This document shows, in pieces, positions 1-6,048 of a DNA stretch of 8,357 nucleotides. Each line of letters begins with the position of its first letter. The first letter of the stretch is position 1. Both the position numbers and the translations under genes were made by a program. The stretch is from an uncultured Chthoniobacterales bacterium (GTDB taxonomy: Bacteria; Verrucomicrobiota; Verrucomicrobiia; Chthoniobacterales; CAKUMP01), in the NCBI GenBank assembly GCA_934667795.1, contig CAKUMP010000092.1, positions 1-8,357 on the forward strand, read 5' to 3'. A model generated the notes under the pieces. That model was not told the DNA's origin. It did not search any database and was given only the letters and a program-made list of their open reading frames with translations.

Positions 1-2
1 AA

Positions 3-32
3 AATCTGCGTTAATCTGCGTCAATCTGCGGA
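3..32. repeat. 10-bp tandem repeat, three units
   Basis: Three consecutive 10-base units share the core AATCTGCG and differ only in their last two bases (TT, TC, GA). The array may continue to the left of the window. It lies about 80 bases beyond the 3' end of the CAU tRNA, in non-coding DNA. The period is close to one helical turn, but no protein-binding role can be shown. I recall similar TCTGCG-type arrays scattered between genes in Verrucomicrobiota and related genomes; that is memory, not a search. The rest of the stretch up to the tRNA is AT-rich, with a short direct repeat (CGTAATT at 84-90 and 91-97) and no gene. Confidence 0.75.
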
Positions 33-112
33 TAAAAAAACAGGAACGATTTACCCTCAAGGAAATCAAAGCAAAAATTAAGTCGTAATTCGTAATTACC
101 AATAAGTAATTC

Positions 113-185
<73 letters not shown>

Positions 186-214
186 GGTTAGAATGAAAAC
201 ATGCATCCTAGACT

Positions 215-220
215 ATTTTA
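215..220 (-). promoter_or_regulatory. candidate -10 box for the CAU tRNA
   Basis: On the minus strand the hexamer TAAAAT (5 of 6 to the sigma70 -10 consensus) lies 29 bases upstream of the first base of the tRNA, a reasonable distance for a tRNA leader. I found no good -35 hexamer at 15 to 18 bases further upstream, and the region is AT-rich, so this match could be chance. Confidence 0.25.
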
Positions 221-354
221 TCCGGATTTGAAAATGGAAATTCTGCTTTCTGTGCATAATTTTCTGATTTTCGGGCAAATAGATCATCCTGATTCGGGTG
301 AAAGCTGGCTATGTCGCTTGACTTTATGCCTGATTCTTTGAGAAATTCAGGGTT

Positions 355-642
355 ATGAATAGCCCGCAATTGGATGTGAAAGATGTCGCGAAACTGGCAC
401 GCCTGCAGTTGAGTGAGGAAGAAATAACCCAGTTCCAGCAACAGCTTGGGAATATTCTTGAGTATGTCGAACAGTTAAACAAGGTGGATCTGACGGGAGT
501 TGAGCCGATGGCACATGCCAATCCGGTTTATAATGTGACCCGTGAAGACGCTTCCCGTCCCGGATTAGGGGTGGAAAAGGCACTTTCCAATGCGCCTCAA
601 AAAGGGGGCGGCCTTTTTCTTGTCACGAAAGTGATCGAATAA
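355..642 (+). CDS. gatC: Asp-tRNA(Asn)/Glu-tRNA(Gln) amidotransferase subunit C
   Basis: GatC is the small non-catalytic subunit of the GatCAB amidotransferase, which converts misacylated Glu-tRNA(Gln) and Asp-tRNA(Asn) to the Gln and Asn forms in the cytoplasm. It wraps around the GatA-GatB interface and stabilises it. The 95-residue product has the usual length. Family marks are the N-terminal helix VAKLARLQLSEEE (11-23), the leucine-rich helix up to residue 40, VEPMAHANP (49-57), the REDASRPG turn (63-70), ALSNAP (76-81) and the C-terminal KVIE. The start is the first ATG in frame and gives a normal N-terminus; there is no convincing Shine-Dalgarno sequence before it. gatA follows after 60 bases in the same orientation, as expected for subunits made together. 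gatB is not in this window. The 169 bases upstream hold no other gene. Confidence 0.96.
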   Translation: MNSPQLDVKDVAKLARLQLSEEEITQFQQQLGNILEYVEQLNKVDLTGVEPMAHANPVYNVTREDASRPGLGVEKALSNAPQKGGGLFLVTKVIE

Positions 643-645
643 CCC

Positions 646-693
646 ATTTTACAAATTTTACGATTTCAGCAAATTTAAACGACCTAAACGACC
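646..693. repeat. short 9-base-period direct repeats between gatC and gatA
   Basis: The 60-base gatC-gatA spacer contains two pairs of direct repeats, each with a 9-base period: ATTTTAC at 646-652 and 655-661, and AAACGACC at 677-684 and 686-693. The stretch between them (TTTCAGCAA, 664-672) could be a decayed unit. The arrangement looks like degenerate low-complexity spacer DNA. I see no hairpin, terminator or Shine-Dalgarno sequence in it. Confidence 0.5.
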
Positions 694-702
694 ACATATT
701 TC

Positions 703-2157
703 ATGGAATTAACTCAGCTTTCTTTAAGTGAATTGCAAAAGGCATTGCGTTCGGGACAAACCAGTGCGCCGGATGTACTTCGTGCGTATGCAGCCCGTAT
801 TGAAAAAGAAGATGCCACTCTTGGGGGATATCTTTCTTATGATCTTGATCGCGCGCTGGCGGCCGCGGAATCTGTCGATGTCAATCTTCCACTGGGGGGG
901 ATTCCGATAGCGATCAAGGATGCGATCAATGTGCAGGATGAACCCTGTACCTGTGCATCCAAAATCCTGCAGGGCTACACATCTCCGTATGATGCGACCG
1001 TCATCGCCAATCTGCGTGCAGCGGGGGCCATTCCGTTTGGGCGCACCAACATGGATGAATTTGCGATGGGATCGTCCACGGAAAATTCTGCATTCAAGGT
1101 TACGCGTAACCCATGGGATGCCGACCGTGTACCGGGTGGTTCCAGTGGGGGTTCGGCTGCAGTGGTTGCAGCGGAATTGGCGGTTGCGGCGCTGGGATCC
1201 GACACCGGGGGATCGATCCGGCAACCTGCTGCGTTTTGTGGATGCGTTGGGCTCAAGCCCAGCTACGGACGTGTTTCTCGTTATGGGCTGGTTGCATTTG
1301 CATCCTCCCTGGACCAGATCGGCCCCATGACCCGGACCGTGGAAGACTCCGCACGCATTCTGAATGCGATCGCAGGGCGTGATCCGCATGATTCCACTTC
1401 GCTCGATGAAGCCGTCCCTGATTTCACCCACCTGCTCGGACAGGATATCCGCGGCATGAAAATCGGCCTGCCGAAAGAATATTTCATCCCGGGGATTGAT
1501 CCGGCGGTTGAGAGTGCGGTTCGCGATGCCATCAAACAACTGACCTCGCTGGGTGCCGAAATTGTAGAAATTTCTCTTCCGCACACCAAATATGCAGTTT
1601 CAGTCTATTACATTATTGCAACAGCGGAAGCATCCGCCAACCTTGCGCGATTTGATGGAGTGCGTTACGGACAGCGTGCGGCTTCGCCGGAGAATTTACT
1701 GGACCATTACGAAAAAACGCGTGGTCAGGGGTTTGGAGCAGAAGTGAAACGCCGGATTATTCTCGGCACCTACGTCCTTTCATCGGGCTATTACGATGCC
1801 TATTACCTTCGGGCACAAAAAGTCCGTTCTCTCATCCGTCAGGACTTTGCCAAAGCATTTGAGTCAGTAGATGCCATTGTCTGCCCCACCACTCCAAAAT
1901 GCGCACCACGGATTGGGGAGCACAAAGAGGATCTTCTGCAGATGTATCTTTCCGACGTTTTCACCATTGCAACCAACCTGGCAGGTATTTGCGGAATTAG
2001 TGTTCCATGTGGATTTGTAGATGCCGATAACGGGAAAAAACTTCCTGTCGGCCTCCAGTTGCTGGCTAATTCTTTTGAAGAGCCCCGTCTCCTGCAATTG
2101 GCGCATGCCTACGAGCAATCTACTCCCTGGCACAAAGAACGCCCACCACGTGCATAA
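703..2157 (+). CDS. gatA: Asp-tRNA(Asn)/Glu-tRNA(Gln) amidotransferase subunit A
   Basis: GatA is the amidase-signature subunit of GatCAB. It hydrolyses glutamine to release the ammonia that is channelled to GatB for amidation of Glu-tRNA(Gln) or Asp-tRNA(Asn). At 484 residues it matches the family length. The Ser-cisSer-Lys triad is intact: Lys72 in GIPIAIKD, Ser147 in the glycine/serine-rich signature VPGGSSGGSAA (143-153), and nucleophile Ser171 in GSDTGGSIRQPA (165-176). These positions are each seven lower than Lys79, Ser154 and Ser178 of the Staphylococcus aureus enzyme as I recall them. The conserved GRTNMDEFAMGSS block is at 113-125 and a typical GLQLLA segment lies near the C-terminus. 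The ATG has no Shine-Dalgarno sequence; the bases before it are AT-rich. The stop codon overlaps the GTG start of the next gene, which suggests translational coupling and one transcript with gatC. Confidence 0.98.
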   Translation: MELTQLSLSELQKALRSGQTSAPDVLRAYAARIEKEDATLGGYLSYDLDRALAAAESVDVNLPLGGIPIAIKDAINVQDEPCTCASKILQGYTSPYDATVIANLRAAGAIPFGRTNMDEFAMGSSTENSAFKVTRNPWDADRVPGGSSGGSAAVVAAELAVAALGSDTGGSIRQPAAFCGCVGLKPSYGRVSRYGLVAFASSLDQIGPMTRTVEDSARILNAIAGRDPHDSTSLDEAVPDFTHLLGQDIRGMKIGLPKEYFIPGIDPAVESAVRDAIKQLTSLGAEIVEISLPHTKYAVSVYYIIATAEASANLARFDGVRYGQRAASPENLLDHYEKTRGQGFGAEVKRRIILGTYVLSSGYYDAYYLRAQKVRSLIRQDFAKAFESVDAIVCPTTPKCAPRIGEHKEDLLQMYLSDVFTIATNLAGICGISVPCGFVDADNGKKLPVGLQLLANSFEEPRLLQLAHAYEQSTPWHKERPPRA

Positions 2158-2776
2158 AAACTCTTTCAAAAAATCCCGGGGACAAACCCATAGAGTCGCT
2201 GCGCGTCAGAACCGCCACCGCAAACTTCGCGATTCAATTCGCAAAGGCCAGATCGAATTTGCCCGAATCGTTGGCGAACCTATCCACATCGAACTCGAAC
2301 GCGCACGCGAACTGGAATTAATCGATCACGTCTGGATCACGCTCGACATTGAAGATATCGGCCCGATCCGAGCGACCATCAGTACACGTTCCCGGAGAAA
2401 CGAACTGGCCGGGTTTGATTCGCGCATCCGTTTAGGAAGCATTACGGAATCCTGGGAGAAACTGCCTGAACAAGGCGTGTTTCATCTGCACGAATTTTCG
2501 TACGATACCCTCGAAAAAGAAATTCCTGTCACCTATACCTATTATGGCACGCCCGATATGGAGTCGATCCTGATCGAAAAAAGTGGACGTGCCACCCGTA
2601 TCGAAATCTGGGGTGCCCTTTATGCGCATCACCATATCGGAATTCATAATGTCCATGCCATGACCGCCAGTTGTGCAGTCCCCGAAGAAGCACACAATCG
2701 AGATGGCGCCATCAAGTTATATTATCCTGATAAAACATCTGAACTTTTACTTTTGAAATTCTGCGGACAACGTTAA
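2150..2776 (+). CDS. uncharacterised protein with DUF2278/YukJ-like C-terminus, coupled to gatA
   Basis: I do not recognise this gene with certainty. The chosen start is the GTG at 2150, which overlaps the last 8 bases of gatA and gives 208 residues. An ATG at 2105 is in frame but would overlap gatA by 53 bases; the next ATG is far into the protein. Residues 1-34 are very basic (many Lys, Arg, His), which could suit nucleic-acid or ribosome contact. Residues 56-100 look like a beta-rich segment (HVWITLDIEDIGPIRATIST), and 145-207 hold IEIWGALYAHHHIGIHNVHA followed by DGAIKLYYPD and a hydrophobic end. The pair GIHNVH (164-169) plus DGAIKLYYPD (185-194) recalls GIHDIHMNQG and DGxLxxYFP of DUF2278 (B. 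subtilis YukJ), a family without an established function. No signal peptide or membrane segment is visible. The position between gatA and hisD suggests co-transcription but not a function. Confidence 0.8.
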   Translation: MHKNSFKKSRGQTHRVAARQNRHRKLRDSIRKGQIEFARIVGEPIHIELERARELELIDHVWITLDIEDIGPIRATISTRSRRNELAGFDSRIRLGSITESWEKLPEQGVFHLHEFSYDTLEKEIPVTYTYYGTPDMESILIEKSGRATRIEIWGALYAHHHIGIHNVHAMTASCAVPEEAHNRDGAIKLYYPDKTSELLLLKFCGQR

Positions 2777-2821
2777 ATTGTTTATCCGTTTTTAATTTTA
2801 ACTTTTTTATACACCATTGCC

Positions 2822-4117
2822 ATGAAATTTATCCGTCACGACGCCCCTGATTACGCGGAAGCCATTCTTGCACTCGACCGCTCCGCGATGCCTGATCCAG
2901 CAATCGCAGCGACGGTTCAGGAGATTATTTCGCAAATCCGGTCTCGCGGGGATGCAGCGCTGATAGAATTAACAGCGCGTTTTGGGGGGCCTACCCTCAC
3001 ACCGGATACACTTCGCGTGCAACCCGAAGAAATCCAGGCCGCTCGCGATGCCCTCTCCGAAGAAACACGTGCTGCGTTGCAGATCAGCCACACCAATGTC
3101 GCGGAATTTTCCAAACGCAGCCTCCGTACCGCCTGGCATGGCACGAATGCACAAGGGACAGAAGTAGGAGAACGTTTTGATCCGTTTCAACGGGTCGGAA
3201 TCTATGTCCCAGGCGGCACCGCACCACTGGTCTCGACCTCAATCATGACGGCGACTCTCGCCCATGTTGCAGGCGTACCCGAAATCGTGGTCACGACTCC
3301 TGCCGGTCCCGATGGCACTGTCAATCCGGACCTTCTCGCCGCACTCGATCTCGCTGGCGTCACAGAAATTTATAAAGTCGGTGGCGCACAGGCGGTTGCT
3401 GCTCTCGCATTCGGTACGCCCACGATCCAGCCGGTTGCAAAAATTTTTGGACCGGGAAATGCGTATGTAGTTGAGGCAAAGCGCCAATGTTTCGGACAAG
3501 TCGCTATCGACCTTCTCCCCGGTCCGAGTGAAATTCTGATCCTGGCCGACGACTCCGCGAACCCGCGCTGGGTAGCAGCGGATGTGCTTGCGCAAGCCGA
3601 GCATGGTGCCCGTTCCATGGTAGGGGTTCTCTCTCCTTCGGAATCATTTCTGAACGCTGTTCAGTCGGAAATTGAATCCCAATTCAATTCTCTCAGCCGT
3701 AAGGATCACCTTCGTCCGGTACTGGAAGAAAGCACCTGGCTGGTTCTTGTCCCCACCCTGCAGGAAGGCGTCCAACTGGTCAATCAGTTTGCTCCCGAAC
3801 ACCTTGCGATCATGACACATGACGATGATAAAATTGCATCGGAAATTTTCTCTGCAGGCGCAATTTTTCTTGGAAATTTCTCTCCTGTAGCGGGCGGAGA
3901 TTTTATGGCGGGGCCGAGTCATGAACTCCCCACCGGTGGTGCCGGGAAATCGTTCCCCGGGCTCACTGCCGATATGTTTCAAAAACGGACTTCGCTCGTA
4001 CGTTTCTCGAAAGAATCCTTACAGAAATCTCTCGCGACCATCGAAACCTTTGGAAAAATTGAAGGCCTGGATGCCCACGCCCGCTCCGCCTCCATCCGCT
4101 TCGACAACCAAATTTAG
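2822..4117 (+). CDS. hisD: Histidinol dehydrogenase
   Basis: HisD is the zinc-dependent, NAD-linked enzyme that oxidises L-histidinol to L-histidine in two steps, the end of histidine biosynthesis, in the cytoplasm. The 431-residue product has the normal length. All key residues appear at almost the numbering I recall for E. coli: zinc ligands Gln258 and His261 in LAQAEHG, Asp360 in VAGGDFMAGPSHELP, and His419 near the C-terminus; catalytic Glu326-His327 in NQFAPEHL. The IDLLPGPSEILILAD signature (229-243) and the cofactor-site blocks YVPGGTAPLVST (128-139) and KIFGPGNAYV (207-216) are present. The ATG follows a 45-base AT-rich gap after the previous gene and lacks a Shine-Dalgarno sequence. 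No other his gene is in the window, so the pathway genes are scattered or lie elsewhere. A repeat element starts at the base after the stop codon. Confidence 0.98.
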   Translation: MKFIRHDAPDYAEAILALDRSAMPDPAIAATVQEIISQIRSRGDAALIELTARFGGPTLTPDTLRVQPEEIQAARDALSEETRAALQISHTNVAEFSKRSLRTAWHGTNAQGTEVGERFDPFQRVGIYVPGGTAPLVSTSIMTATLAHVAGVPEIVVTTPAGPDGTVNPDLLAALDLAGVTEIYKVGGAQAVAALAFGTPTIQPVAKIFGPGNAYVVEAKRQCFGQVAIDLLPGPSEILILADDSANPRWVAADVLAQAEHGARSMVGVLSPSESFLNAVQSEIESQFNSLSRKDHLRPVLEESTWLVLVPTLQEGVQLVNQFAPEHLAIMTHDDDKIASEIFSAGAIFLGNFSPVAGGDFMAGPSHELPTGGAGKSFPGLTADMFQKRTSLVRFSKESLQKSLATIETFGKIEGLDAHARSASIRFDNQI

Positions 4118-4191
4118 GAGATTTTTCCCACCACACGGGACGTATTTGGAGTGCGGGGCTCTGCACCGCTTTGGTTCGAACAACGTGTGAA
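4118..4191 (+). repeat. dispersed repeat, copy A
   Basis: This stretch aligns without gaps to 8284-8357 (offset 4166): 67 of 74 bases match, and positions 4144-4181 are identical. The similarity begins at the base after the hisD stop codon. It contains a GC-rich core (GTGCGGGGCTCTGCACCGC) flanked by TTTGGA and TTTGG, an imperfect hairpin. It is the left half of the longer palindromic structure at 4138-4271. Copy B is cut by the window edge, so the full repeat length cannot be told from that comparison. Confidence 0.9.
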
Positions 4192-4271
4192 TTTCACCAT
4201 ACAAAGGTTGTTCGTACGTCCCATTCGCTATGATCCAAAGCGGCGGAAACCGCCGCACTCCAAATACGTCC
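4138..4271. repeat. compound inverted repeat (BIME/MITE-like paired palindromes)
   Basis: Nested arms fold this 134-base stretch on itself. A 19-base perfect arm at 4138-4156 pairs with 4253-4271; CCGCTTTGG at 4166-4174 pairs with CCAAAGCGG at 4235-4243; CGAACAAC at 4177-4184 pairs with GTTGTTCG at 4207-4214; and GTGAA/TTCAC closes near the centre. The right half also has its own perfect 7-bp hairpin, GCGGCGG AAA CCGCCGC (4240-4256). The left half holds a weaker version of that hairpin in the opposite orientation. Two REP-like units facing each other is the layout of a bacterial interspersed mosaic element or a small MITE. Lying between the ends of convergent hisD and the acetyltransferase gene, it could act as a two-way transcript terminator or 3'-end protector, although there is no clean U-tract. 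Confidence 0.8.
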
Positions 4272-4282
4272 GGATCCACGTT

Positions 4283-4300
4283 GCCGACGAGGATGTCGGC
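4283..4300. repeat. small hairpin, GCCGAC/GTCGGC
   Basis: GCCGAC (4283-4288) pairs with GTCGGC (4295-4300) across a six-base loop, GAGGAT. It lies 11 bases past the compound palindrome and is preceded by GGATCC. It is either another REP-like unit or part of the terminator region between hisD and the convergent acetyltransferase gene. No T-run follows it on either strand. Confidence 0.5.
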
Positions 4301-4338
4301 GCTCCCAGGAATCATACGTTCAGCCCTCCTGAATTTTT

Positions 4339-4866
4339 CTAAAATTTAGGTCCTGGGACAAAAACAGTTTCTTTGGGCCAAGGGAGTGAATTGAGTTCAC
4401 AAGCCATGGCACCCTTCATAGGTTCCCGCACTACCTGGGATTCCTTCTGGACATCCATGGTCAGGTTCTCAATGGAAAAATAACCGCTCGTAGCATAATA
4501 CTTGGGTTGCCCAAAAAGCAGCGTGAAAAAGAACCCCTGCTCTTCTAACCACGTATGCGCGGCTTCAAGCATGTAGTGCACATATCCATTTTTTCGAAAA
4601 TCCGGATGTACACAAACCCCACCCACACCGCCTGCAAGAAATGATGCCGTTGCGGTTTGTACTTCTCTTTTGTAAACCGCAAGATGCGCTACTACCTGTT
4701 GCTGCGGTGTCCGTATGATCCAGCAGTACGCTGGAGGCGTGCGAAGATAACGGCGTTGCTTGAATGCTGAACTGTATGGTTCCGGAAAACAAAGCGAAAG
4801 TAATTCGCGAAGCGCTGCGTCAGTCAAAGGGTCAATGTCAGCCTCAAATAAATGTTGAATTTCCAC
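4339..4866 (-). CDS. GNAT-family N-acetyltransferase
   Basis: The 175-residue product fits the single-domain GNAT fold, which transfers an acetyl group from acetyl-CoA to an amine of a small molecule or protein. The order of elements is right: a beta strand around VVAHLAVYKREV (58-69), motif A with GGVGGVCVHPDFRKNGYV (79-96) followed by a long helix, a strand at FFFTLLFG (112-119), and the motif-B segment KYYATSGYF (122-130). The pyrophosphate loop Q/R-x-x-G-x-G/A reads RKNGYV, so Val96 replaces the usual Gly or Ala; this may alter acetyl-CoA binding. The substrate cannot be inferred. The start is GTG; an in-frame TAA lies three codons upstream and no later start keeps the N-terminal strands. 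No Shine-Dalgarno sequence is seen. tRNA-Arg lies 29 bases upstream on the same strand with no convincing terminator between, so read-through from the tRNA promoter is plausible. Confidence 0.88.
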   Translation of the reverse strand: MEIQHLFEADIDPLTDAALRELLSLCFPEPYSSAFKQRRYLRTPPAYCWIIRTPQQQVVAHLAVYKREVQTATASFLAGGVGGVCVHPDFRKNGYVHYMLEAAHTWLEEQGFFFTLLFGQPKYYATSGYFSIENLTMDVQKESQVVREPMKGAMACELNSLPWPKETVFVPGPKF

Positions 4867-4895
4867 GTTAATTTATTGAAAACCAGCAGGTTAAG

Positions 4896-4968
<73 letters not shown>

Positions 4969-5022
4969 ATTTTCTTCGGCCAGGTGTCCCATTCTGGAAC
5001 CTGATCTGGAATAGAGAAACGC

Positions 5023-5051
5023 AATTTAGCGTTGAATAGCAAGTTTGGCAA
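5023..5051 (-). promoter_or_regulatory. candidate sigma70-type promoter for tRNA-Arg
   Basis: On the minus strand TTGCCA (5046-5051, 5 of 6 to the -35 consensus) is followed after exactly 17 bases by TAAATT (5023-5028, 4 of 6 to the -10 consensus). Transcription would start about 45 to 50 bases before the mature tRNA. It points away from proB. It may also serve the acetyltransferase gene behind the tRNA. Nothing else in the 206-base gap between the tRNA and proB is clearly a feature. Confidence 0.45.
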
Positions 5052-5174
5052 GGTAAAAGCAGGCGGGATTTCAGGATTCTGTCGTAAAATGGATGATGAA
5101 AAGATGCAGGGATTTCATCGACATCAAACGTTCGTTGTGATTGAGTGAAAGATTGGAATAAATAGAAACTGGGG

Positions 5175-5945
5175 ATGAGAATTGTATTAAAATTTGGTAC
5201 CGGGATTTTGACGCAACAAAAACGTTCTGGATTGGATCAGGGGCAGTTGCGACGCCTGGCAATGGAAGTTGCAGAGTTACGACGCGAAGGCCACGAATGT
5301 TTTATTGTGTCGAGTGGTTCAGTGGGTGCAGGTATGACCGTTCTGGGGCTTTCGGAGCGCCCTAAAGATTTACCCGGCATTCAGGCCTGCGCAGCCATTG
5401 GACAAAGCCGGTTAATGCGGTTTTATGAAACCAATTTTTCAAAACAGGAACTGCATGTTGCGCAGGTCTTGTTGACACACCAGGATCTGGACAGCCGGAC
5501 GCGGTATCAGAATGCTAAAAACACGCTGGAACGCTTGATTTCTTACGACAATGTGGTGCCGATTATCAATGAAAATGATACGGTGGCAGTGGAAGAACTG
5601 CGCTTTGGCGATAATGATAAATTGTCAGCGGAAGTCGCGACGATGCTGAAGGCAGATTTATTGATTTTATTGACCAGTGTCCCCGGCGTGATGACGGCGA
5701 ATGGAGAATTGTTACGGGATGTGGCATCGATTGAAGATGCACGGCAGCATATTCGTGAGGAGGTCGGGAAATTGTCGGTAGGCGGAATGACCACGAAATT
5801 GCAGGCGGTCCAGCATGCGGTGTCGGCCGGGATTGAAACGATTGTGGCGAGTGGGCGTGAAGTGGGATTAATCGGACGCCTGGTTCGTGGCGAAGGGACA
5901 GGGACGCGGTTTCTGGTAAAAAGCAGGAAGCGGAAAAAAGGATAA
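5175..5945 (+). CDS. proB: Glutamate 5-kinase, short form without PUA domain
   Basis: ProB phosphorylates L-glutamate with ATP to gamma-glutamyl phosphate, the first and normally proline-inhibited step of proline synthesis. The 256 residues cover only the amino-acid-kinase domain: KFGTGIL (6-12), VSSGSVGAG (46-54) for nucleotide and phosphate contact, PIINENDTV (129-137), FGDNDKLSAEVA (144-155) and GGMTTKLQA (203-211). The E. coli enzyme (367 residues) adds a C-terminal PUA domain; here the protein ends after GTRFL with a basic tail, SRKRKKG. Such PUA-less forms occur in several bacterial groups, so this is probably natural and not a truncation, and I see no PUA-like remnant in the next 100 bases. 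The ATG is preceded directly by GGGG, too close to be a normal ribosome site. proA follows after 103 bases. Confidence 0.96.
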   Translation: MRIVLKFGTGILTQQKRSGLDQGQLRRLAMEVAELRREGHECFIVSSGSVGAGMTVLGLSERPKDLPGIQACAAIGQSRLMRFYETNFSKQELHVAQVLLTHQDLDSRTRYQNAKNTLERLISYDNVVPIINENDTVAVEELRFGDNDKLSAEVATMLKADLLILLTSVPGVMTANGELLRDVASIEDARQHIREEVGKLSVGGMTTKLQAVQHAVSAGIETIVASGREVGLIGRLVRGEGTGTRFLVKSRKRKKG

Positions 5946-6048
5946 TTGAGGAGAATGCAGAAAGAATCGGAAAAGAATCTTTGCCTGTGGGTAGATTTTA
6001 AGTGAAGGCTGGAGTACTTTAGGGAGCAGTAGAGAAAACAAAAGGAAA

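Noticed and set aside
3..32. Possible CRISPR array at the left edge
   Set aside because: The units are 10 bases and directly adjacent, without spacers, and no cas gene is present.
318..346. TTGACT as a -35 box for gatC
   Set aside because: The hexamer is good, but at 16 to 18 bases there is no acceptable -10 box (AGAAAT or GAAATT).
599..620. Terminator-like hairpin AAAAAGG...CCTTTTT near the end of gatC
   Set aside because: It lies inside the conserved C-terminal coding part of gatC (QKGGGLFL), before gatA of the same complex. The bases are explained by the protein sequence, and a strong terminator here would not make sense.
724..1584. 286-codon open frame on the minus strand opposite gatA
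   Set aside because: gatA is certain here. The antisense frame has an Arg/Asn/Ile-rich composition typical of the complement of a coding strand, and no recognisable motif.
2021..2149. Upstream extension of the uncharacterised gene, with ATG starts at 2021 and 2105
   Set aside because: It lies wholly inside gatA in another frame, and its translation looks like out-of-frame gatA. The GTG at 2150 gives a minimal overlap.
4151..4342. Small open frames in the hisD to acetyltransferase gap
   Set aside because: They are produced by the palindromic repeat; similar frames appear at the other repeat copy, and there is no ribosome site or protein-like composition.
4339..4349. CTAAAATTTAG palindrome at the end of the acetyltransferase gene as a terminator
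   Set aside because: It is an AT-only-type short stem that contains the stop codon, with too little stability to act as an intrinsic terminator.
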